Both the position numbers and the translations under genes were made by a program. Source: Gambelia wislizenii (lineage: Eukaryota > Chordata > Lepidosauria > Squamata > Crotaphytidae). From it: a DNA stretch of 64,000 nt. The notes beneath the pieces were generated by a model that saw only the letters and a program-made list of their open reading frames with translations, made no database searches and had not been told where the DNA came from. Positions within the stretch are counted from its first letter, which is position 1; every line of letters starts with the position of its first letter. The stretch lies in NCBI GenBank assembly GCA_030847615.1, contig JAUMIR010000001.1, positions 160,801,001 through 160,865,000 of the forward strand, in the 5' to 3' direction. This document shows positions 55,323 through 64,000 of this stretch, piece by piece.

Positions 55323-55767
55323 GGTTACAGAGGGGGAAACTATGAGGAAACACATAGATGGGATCTGAGCTGGGAGTGACTGACCAAGAAAGGTGCCATG
55401 GGTTTGTGAGAGTTTGATAAAAATGTTGACCAATGTATGCTATGAAAATGCAAGTTCTACCATAGGCGTAATTGGGATTAAAAAAAAAATGCCTGTATCA
55501 AACTGCCAGTGTACAAATCTTGCAATACTTTGTACAATTTCAGTCAATACAAGATATGAATTAAATACAACTAAATGCATGAATAAAACACTGGTAAAGG
55601 GTAGAATTTAACTTATCAAAAATGGTGAGACATGATAAGAGATATATAGTTTCGCATGTTGTGGAGACAGTGGACAGGGAGAAGTTCTTCTCTCTCTCTC
55701 ATAATACCAGAACCGAACATTGTCCACCAAAGCTAAGTGTGACAGAGGATAGATAAAAGCTCCTATT
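55323..55767. other. No gene recognised
   Basis: Nothing recognised. Confidence 0.5.
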
Positions 55768-55769
55768 TA

Positions 55770-55992
55770 CAGTGGGCCCTCAGTATCCACTGGGGTTTGG
55801 TTTCAGGACCCTGCGTGGGTACCAAAATCCATGGATGCTAAAGTCTCATTATATACACATGCATAATAAAATGATGTCACTTATACAAAATGGCAAAATC
55901 AAGGTTTGCTTTTTGGATTTTTAAAACGTATTTTCAAGCTGTGAATGGTTGACTCCATGGATAATGAATCTGCGGATACGGAGGACTGACTG
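55770..55992. mobile_element. Tigger-like MITE with TA target duplication
   Basis: Ends CAGTGGGCCCTCAGTATCC and, reverse-complemented from the right, CAGTCAGTCCTCCGTATCC. TA flanks both sides (55768-55769, 55993-55994). The interior 'AATCAAGGTTTGCTTTTTGG' recurs inverted at 62058-62275. Confidence 0.9.
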
Positions 55993-55994
55993 TA

Positions 55995-58286
55995 TTACCT
56001 CCAGTATCAGAAACAGTGGGGGAATCCAGTAGGATGAGTTTTAAACATCAGCTTCCACAGTGTTCAAATGTATATTTTATATTTCTACTGCTTCATTGTA
56101 TTTCATAGTACCTTTCCCACCAGACTACCTTCTCTGAATGTTCCCCTTGATTTCACTATCTACTTCTGTCAACAATTCATACCCTCCACCAATCATCTGC
56201 TTTTAATTTTTGATGTGGTTGCACCTAGTTCCTTTGTGGGTTCCAACAGTCCTACCTCCCTTCCAACTTCCTACCTCTTTGTTGTGAGTCACAAATCCTC
56301 ACCTTTGCCACATACCCCTTCCCACATGTGCATGATGAACAGCTGCTTTCTATTCACTGTTGTGAGGGAAATCAGAAGACATCCATCTGCCTTGTGTGTA
56401 ATCTTTCAAAGCCTGCTTCCAATGAACTGCACACCAAACAATACTGAAATACCCCTCTTAATAATTACTGCAACATGGCTGTACGTACAGCACTGTGTTG
56501 TAGCGAGTAGTGTATCTGCACCAAAAACATGGAGGGAGGGGGGGATAGGTATAATTCATGTGTCTTTTAAAGGACACATTATCTTGCTCTAAGACAACCT
56601 GCAAACTCCTAGGACTTCTCGATTGGAGGGGCAAAGGAGAATATTAGTGTTTCTTAGATAAGCTTTGCTGGCTGGATCCTGAGGGAAGGAAGGGAGGTAG
56701 AAAGTGATGTGTGATGGCTTTGCAGGCTTGCTGTTGTAGCCCCAACCCCGATGACCCTTTTCTAGTATTTAGAAAGCCACATCCACAATTGGGAAATTGA
56801 CCACAGGAGGATAACACATACATAAAAAATACAGGGGAGTGTTGCATTTGTGTGTTCTTGTTGTTTTGCATAATGTCACCATGATGGTATACTACCATGG
56901 CCAAAAAGAAGGAAAAATATTGCCATCAGTTTTTAAATATGCAATCTATGCTTTGTGCCAAATACTGCTCTGGATTTGGATTTTGTGAAACTGATGTGAA
57001 GTCTTAGTACATGTTATGCAGTCACTTGCTCCAATGTAATGATTAAATGCTTCCTGTTAAATACCAGAAATCAAACTCATGAGAGGCAGGGAAGTTTGAG
57101 AAAGACAGAGGGAGGAGCTGGGGAGGAGCTAGGGAAGCTGGACATAACCTTGCTTTTTTTCATCACCAAAACACCATGCCCAGGATGGAAGCAAAGTCAT
57201 ACAGCAAATTTGAAAACACATAAAGAAAATGAATTGCAACAACCCAAGGTAATTTAAACTTATTGAAAGAAAACAGTAGTGCCTTTTGAAACATCACTAT
57301 CTTTCTGTGTGGATTTCCCCCCAGTATGCCTCTGTCTAACTGGTTTCTGGCAAACAAGAGCTATTGTATATGTGCACTGTTTGCATGCTTCCCATATGCA
57401 ATTAGTTGGCCACTATATGAAAAGATTTCCCATCTGGACAAGCTTTAGTCCAATTACCATCTTATATTGACAGGGCTGTATCATGTTCTCATACTATTTC
57501 TCACTATTATTCTAAAATACTAATAACTTTTTTCCCAGTAAGTCTTAAAATCAATCTACTATCTGGTCAAGATAACACAGCAAAGCAATGGGAAGAGCAC
57601 ACAACCTGCAAATAATTTGCCTCTATTGTCACACAGTATCATGTAGGAAGTCTCACATCCAAAGTGGTCCTGAAGTCTCTGATCTCTCTAAAAAGATCTT
57701 GATCATTCTATCCATGTGATAAGCATGAACAGCAAAGTCAAACAATGAACCATTCCTGACAGCCTCCCACAAGTATTGAATTCCCTAGATTCTCACATGA
57801 GCTTTTTTAGCATATTTTGGAAACATTATTAAACCTTTTTATTTGCAGTGCCTTTCAGAAGCCAAGAACAAGCTTTTAATACCGGGGGGGGGGTACTTAT
57901 TTTGTTTGGTCTGATTTTACAGAATACAGTATTTTCTATGTATTTTTAAACTAAGTCTCCCAGAAAATAGACATGGGGTTTAACAGCTAAATAAATACTT
58001 AAGACACAAATTACCACTGAATCTATAAAAACTCATTGTATCAAGTATGTCTACAGTAGTTTGACTGGTATATTTAATGTTGGGATACTGTGGGGCTCAC
58101 TTTGTTGACTACCTAGGTGGTACTTATTTTTTAAAAAAATCAGTAACAAAGACCTGCACAAACTATACAAAACATTGCTACAAAAAGGGAAATAATGCCT
58201 TGGAATTTTTTTATTTCTATTTCTGTTCCCAACTCCCAGCACCACCATACCATTTTTATGTCAGAATTGTGGACATTTATTACATA
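55995..58286. other. No gene recognised
   Basis: It contains an unsupported 174-codon + frame (56068-56592) with no domain and a composition typical of chance. It also contains a G9 run near 57886. Nothing else recognised. Confidence 0.5.
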
Positions 58287-60257
58287 TTAGCTAGAATGTT
58301 TATATACTTGTGAGACTTTTTCAGCAGTGACTGCTTTCTTACTATGATCTATTTTGGTCAAATTCATCTGTTGTCCCACAAGAGACTGGGCCTCCGATTG
58401 TATAGCCTCCGCCATCCTATGCCGCTCCTCAGGGTTTTTTTTGATAAATTGATTCATACACTCCCATAGAACTTGCTGGTAAGCTCCCATGCAAGCTGAG
58501 TAATTTGCCACACGGAAGCTTAATCCAGCTGCAGAGTAAATTTTCTTTCCCACAATATCCAACTTCCGACCCTCAGGGTCCGGTGGGGTTGACAAGGGCC
58601 GACGCTGCTTTTTGTCCTGTGCTGCCTCGACAACTACCGAATTCGGCCTTGGATGGTTCTGGAGCCACTCCACATGTTCGCCACCCACACGGTATAGACG
58701 GTCTATCTTCTTGGATGTTGATTGAATAGATGAGGGATTCTCCCATGATCCCTGTGCGATATTCAAAAATGAGGGTAGCACTGGGATGGAAGCTGTCGGG
58801 GGTGCCTTCGACTGGATCCGCTGAAAAATCGGGTCCATGAGATCAGTCGCCCGTTCCGCCAGCTTAAGATCCAACGCATGGGACATCCGGACCATTTGTT
58901 CTGCAAAAGCACGAACATCATCTGTTGGGGATGAGGAATCATCCTCCATCAACTCAGTCCCAGCCGATGGCAAATATGGTCGGTAAAGGTCCCATGACGC
59001 GGTGGAAGATGAAGTCAGACCCTCTGGTGAAGGACTACGGTCCCGTGGCGGTGTGGGAGATCGGGGCTGTGGAGTTGGAGGGATCCGAGGCAGCGGGCGA
59101 TATTCAGGAGAAGGAGACACCTGGATCACAGCATCCTTCTTCGACACTGGTTTCACAACATCAAGGTCGGATAGACACGGGGATCGAGCAATCGAACTGC
59201 CAGCAATGGAAGTGCCAAGAACGTCACCTCTTGGCGTGAAGATCTGCGAACCCATGGGAGACACAAAACCTGCCCTGCAGATGGATCGGGCAAGATCATA
59301 GGCAGTATAAGCCGGCATATCATCATGGATTGCAGCAGGTGTTCAGCTCTGAGGCACGACTTCGGACTCGACGACCTCGACCTCCACGTCTGAAGAGTGG
59401 CGCTCCAACAGCTGAGCCATCAAAACGACCAGAGCAGGAGATGCTTCAAGGTGCTTAGGGGATCTCTCGGCGTCAGTACCGGGTGGGATCTTAACCACCA
59501 CAATCTCCACCGATCCTGATGGTGTACGTGACCAGCGAGCCTCGGGTTCCGGTGTGGTGGGAACAGGCAAGGGCCGGACAAAGGCGGCCTCAGTATCTGC
59601 CGATTGGCGCAGAGGAATCGCTGGAGCCGCACTATCCATGGGTCTTGATTTCTTCAAACCCTCCTTAGACTTACTCTTAGTTTTACTGGAATCATGCTTC
59701 AATACATGTTTCTCCTTCCTCTTCTTCTTTAAAGACTGTGAAGAAGCAGACTCAGTACCCGGGCGGGCCTCAGAGGTGGCAGGAGCCCGATCCCGAGGGG
59801 CAGCCTTCGAAGTCGATGGAGTCGGCTCCTGTGTCGTTGTCAATCGATCCCGAGTCGAATCCAAGGACACACGTTGAAGGGAGGTATGGAGAGCCTCCGG
59901 ATCAGATGCAGTGGAACGGCACCTAGACGGGCTCCGGGACCGACGACATTTTTGGCCTTTAGATGCAGGAGACCAGGAACGTCCATGGTCTCGGGGCTCA
60001 GAAGAAGGAGTCGAAGTTGGGGCTGAGGCAGAAATAGAGGTCGGAGTTGTACCAGGGAGTAAGGCCTTCTCATACAGGAAAGACTTCAGGCAGGAAAGCC
60101 TATGTTTGCGAGCCTGCAGCGTAAAGGCCTTACAGTGAACGCATGCGTCAGCATTATGGGTCTCTCCCAAGCATATCAAACAGCGGGAATGACCATCCGT
60201 ACTCGGGAGTTTCGCCTGACAAATCACGCAGCGTTTAAAAGCTCCTTTCCCAGACAT
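58287..60257 (-). pseudogene. DIRS-like gag, 656 codons with one in-frame stop
   Basis: From Met at 60257, residues 5-40 carry a Cys/His block ('FKRCVICQAKLPSTDGHSRC', then 'LICLGETHNADACVHC'). A Ser/Pro/Arg-rich middle and a Lys-rich 'LKKKRKEKHVLK' follow. A TGA at 59343-59345 interrupts, and the same frame reopens. It continues with 'LDLKLAERATDLMDPI', 'RPNSVVVEAAQDKKQRR', 'DPEGRKLDIVGKKIYSAAGL' and 'FRVANYSACMGAYQQVLWE', ending at 58287. The latter blocks fit DIRS-type gag proteins of reptiles. The stop could be a CpG decay (CGA to TGA). No host function is implied. Confidence 0.75.
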
Positions 60258-60735
60258 TTTACACACAATAACAGTAACAATAATCACAGAGAAGAAAAAA
60301 GCCATAGTCAAGGACAGTCCGGGTCAGTAACGATATCTGAGGTAATGCCAAAGCTGAAGGAGTAAGCCAAAATCGTCGTCAAAAGCCAGAAACAGGTCAA
60401 AAAACACAGTGATCAGAAGCCAAATACCAAAACCAGAGGGGTAGAGCAGAAATCGTCGTCAAAAAACCAAAGCCAAGTCAAATTAGATTGATGAGAGAAA
60501 AAGCACCTAGTGAACAGAGGTTCCTTCAAGCTGCTAGCGTGGCGGAAAGAAAGGAACTGAGGGGATTTAGGCGGGAAGTCATTATAAGGGACTGTTGGGA
60601 TGGGCGGAGTTACCGCCAAAAATGTATCAAAGCACATTCTGCCTAGCGTTTCTAGAAGGTTCCGATGCTCTGCGCAGGCACAGGAGTAACCCAGCTGTGT
60701 GATTCACAGAGACCACGAAGAAGATCTATGAAAAA
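58287..60735 (-). mobile_element. DIRS-like element, 5' part only
   Basis: The right end (about 60630-60735) is the same terminal repeat as at 40853-40950 ('CACATTCTGCCTAGCG', 'GTGTGATTCACAGAGACCA'). A leader and gag on the minus strand follow. The element stops at the gag end (58287). No RT, RNase H or tyrosine recombinase lies to the left, and the matching inverted repeat is missing. It is a truncated copy. Confidence 0.75.
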
Positions 60736-61662
60736 CAAGAAGCTGTGTGAGGGATGTTTGAGAGATTTTTATGCCTTCAAGAGAAAATTGCCTATGTATG
60801 GTATACTGCAATCACACAAGAATTCTTATCAGAAATTATCCAAGAAGATTTTTTTTGGAAACAAACTACTATGTACATCTTGGAACAAACGACTTTTTTT
60901 AAGCATACTAAAAAGGAAACACAGAAGATTGATCAAATACTTTTGTCATGTATGAACTCAGCAGAACCTTACAGACTCTTACAGATACTAGTTCAAAAGT
61001 TCTTCATGTGAAAATCATGTCTTTTAAACACAGCATATAGAAGTTCTATGCTTTTTAATCCCACTGTTCTGAAAATGTGAGGAAGAACATGTGTTCAAAA
61101 TGTCCCTCTGAATTATGGTATACTTCATTTTAGAAAGCACAGCCATAACAAAATAGGGGGAAAGTATTTCTGAAGCATCTTTATAGCTACACTGGATTAG
61201 CGAATGCTGAAATCTCATATGGAAAGCCAATGGGAAATAGTAGATAGACTCAAGCCACTGCTCCAAATGAAGCTTGTTGGCTGATCTTACATCCTGTGTA
61301 TCCTGTGACTCTTAAATTGTACTACATGTACCACCAGTGGGATGTAGAAATTGTCAAGATGGGACACAGGGTTTTCACAATAATTACCAAGACTTTGTCA
61401 TTGTTATGTTTTACACTTATTGCAGCTGCATTATTAGATTTCAACTACTAATAAAATTACTTATTTAAGGATTTAATAGTTTTAAATCCTTAAAACTTAC
61501 CATTAATCATAAATATAATAAAATATATAAATGCCCTCCTTGGAAAAAAAAGTGGGGTTTTGTTTCTACCGAGAATGAATGGCACAGTATAAGAAATGAT
61601 AAGTTGAGAACCACTGGTGACTCTTTCCTTCTAGATTCCTGTTAAGATTAGAAAAGGATAAC
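60736..61662. other. No gene recognised
   Basis: Short overlapping frames at 60665-61011 lack any domain; nothing else recognised. Confidence 0.5.
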
Positions 61663-61855
61663 TCCATGTAAGCCCTGGTGGTGCAGTGATTAAATCCCAG
61701 TACTAAGAACCACAAGGTTATAAATTCAATCCCAGAGGGCTCCAAGGTTGACTCAGCCTTCCATAGGTCAGTAAAATGAGGACTAGCATAATAAAGAGCT
61801 GGGGCAACATGCTGTGAAAACTGTTAACATAGTTTCCCCAAAAAAGAAGCAGCTG
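61663..61855 (+). mobile_element. tRNA-derived SINE, second type
   Basis: 'GCCCTGGTGGTGCAGTGATTAAATC' gives an A box (TGGTGCAGTG). 'GGTTATAAATTCAATCC' is a B-box-like segment at tRNA spacing. The body has 'GACTCAGCCTTCCATAGGTCAGTAAAATGAG', known in reptile SINEs. Diverged. Confidence 0.7.
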
Positions 61856-62057
61856 TCGTTATTAGTACAATGCATTTCTGCAGTGTCACTCCTGCAGTAT
61901 CATTACATGCCAGCAGCGCCATCTACTGGCATCTACATTGTATAATTGTTTGTCTTGTCTATAATTTGCTTTGAATTGTATGTATTGAACTGCTTTGAAT
62001 CCAATTTGCTTTTGAATTGTATGCATTGAACTGTATTCAATTGAATTGTGTTGCACT

Positions 62058-62275
62058 ATCCCTCCATATCCATGGATTTGGTATTCATGGCTTGAAAATA
62101 TTCTTTAAAAAATAATAATCCAAAAAGCAAACCTTGATTTTGCCATCTTATATATGGGACACCATTTTGCTATGCCATTGCATATAATGGGACTTGAGTA
62201 TTCATGGATTTTGGTATCCACAGGGGATCCTGGAACCAAACCCCAGTGAATATGAAGGGACAACTATATATTGTG
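62058..62275. mobile_element. Tigger-like MITE, inverted relative to 55770
   Basis: 'CTATCCCTCCATATCCATGG' ... 'AATCCAAAAAGCAAACCTTGATTTTGCCATC' ... 'GGATCCTGGAACCAAACCCC' reads as the reverse of the 55770 copy. Ends are eroded, and TA flanks are plausible only. Confidence 0.7.
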
Positions 62276-63278
62276 ATGTTGTACTCCACCCTGATCCTGA
62301 GGGGAGAGGCAGGTAATAAAAAACTATGTAGTAGTAGTCTGGAAAAGGCAGAGAGGAGTGATGATGCATGGTGCCAATTAGAAAGTAAGTGCATGAGTAT
62401 TTGTGTGAAACAAAGCTACTGAAGATGTCCCATCTCACAACAGAAAACTACGAAATTGTGGCAAGTTTTCTAACTTAGCAATAAATGGGCTTGAAGTATA
62501 TGCAGGGCATCTGTCAATTTATCTTCCATACTATATAGATTTAACCAATCCACTTACTCAGGACAATTATAAAATTCCTCCCCTGCATTTCCAACTGAGA
62601 AAAAAAATTCCAGCTACAACAGCAGATGGTAGAAGATATTTGCTCTTTACACTGGATTAGTTCAAGGATTAATTACACTTGCACTACCATACCCTATTCA
62701 TGCAAAAGAAAAATCAGAGTCACTTAGGTATAGTTGTTCTAATAAAGAATGATTTAGCTCTGTCAAAGACAGGAAGAAACAAACAGCGTCCACCCAAGAT
62801 AAACCCAGTGACAACTCTACAGAAATGCCATGGCAAGACTTCTTAAACTGCAAATTATTTACTGATAAGTAAACCAACACAATACAGGAACTGCATGTCA
62901 AGGCTTCACAACTTGCAAGAAGGACTTTTTAAAATGAAAACTGGTATCAACAGGATTGTAATAGAAGAAAAATTCTTTTGATGGGCTCAAGGACATTTTC
63001 AACCTTATGATTTAGGCTTTAATTCAAAATCAAAGTATTTTCTATAACCACTTTCCTACTAAACATTCTTCTTCAATCCTGATGGAAAGTTAAAGCATAC
63101 AAGACTTTGTTTAGCACTAAAAAAAAAAAATCCCAAGCATCTTTCCTAAATAGTAATTCTTGCTTGGATTCACTGGGATGTACACCTTTAGAAACAGTGT
63201 TTAATATTGCCATTTTAAGGAAGATTTGATTTTAAAAACATATTCCAAGACAGGACTTTTCTCCCCTCACCTTCACAA
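62276..63278 (-). other. Probable BCKDHB 3' untranslated or downstream sequence
   Basis: On the gene's strand this lies just after the BCKDHB stop. ATTAAA-type signals occur at 63200-63205 and 63018-63023 (minus). The polyadenylation site cannot be fixed from sequence. No other feature seen. Confidence 0.4.

Positions 63279-64000
<722 letters not shown>

Noticed and set aside
56068..56592. 174-codon + strand open frame
   Set aside because: No domain, no repeat or conserved motif, Phe/Ser/Pro-rich composition of a chance frame, and no splice or promoter context.
57886..57894. G-runs (also at 9714, 44892, 49129, 55306) as G-quadruplex sites
   Set aside because: Single homopolymer runs without the four-tract spacing.

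Overview
The window reads as squamate reptile (lizard or snake) nuclear DNA, + strand. Only one host coding segment is recognisable: the last coding exon of BCKDHB on the minus strand at 63279-63419. Nearly everything else is mobile DNA. The squamate assignment is inferred from the repeat set: RTE-BovB, CR1 with a GDS/GTND/DGVH esterase ORF1, L1 and L2-like LINEs, Penelope-like and DIRS-like elements, tRNA-derived SINEs, and many hAT, Tigger/pogo and Harbinger-like MITEs. No RNA gene, CRISPR array or prokaryotic operon is seen. ATG-initiated open frames over most of the window are short shadows.

Layout. 1-5451: a decayed RTE-BovB LINE (minus) broken by two copies of another LINE ('LINE-B' here, clade not assigned), a Harbinger-like element and a hAT MITE. 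5455-6530: a Harbinger-like element with a second one nested in it. 6534-14790: MITEs, L2-like ends, a tRNA SINE, an L1 remnant and a perfect 52-bp inverted repeat. 15081-17268: a Penelope-like foldback insertion and a three-level nest. 19076-26130: LINE-B copies (one with 5' inversion), tRNA SINEs, an L1 remnant and a CR1 end. 26995-31660: a nearly complete CR1 (minus) whose 5' region holds 19 perfect 13-bp repeats, each carrying TGACTCA. 32092-34222: a third LINE ('LINE-C'). 34230-37257: L2-like ends, a Penelope-like element and an unclassified direct repeat. 37660-40950: a DIRS-like fragment split by a CR1. 41881-42309: a solo LTR. 42310-55992: mostly MITEs, SINEs and decayed LINE ends, including a composite pogo-in-hAT MITE and a 1.5-kb hAT-like element. 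58287-60735: a DIRS-like gag frame with one internal stop. 63279-63419: the BCKDHB exon, followed by intron to the window end.

The elements do not form a pathway. The interest is in how they are assembled. Exact target-site duplications let many insertions be ordered, and several structures look chimeric or promoter-bearing. All calls come from reading the sequence. Clade names rest on remembered family features, not on database searches.
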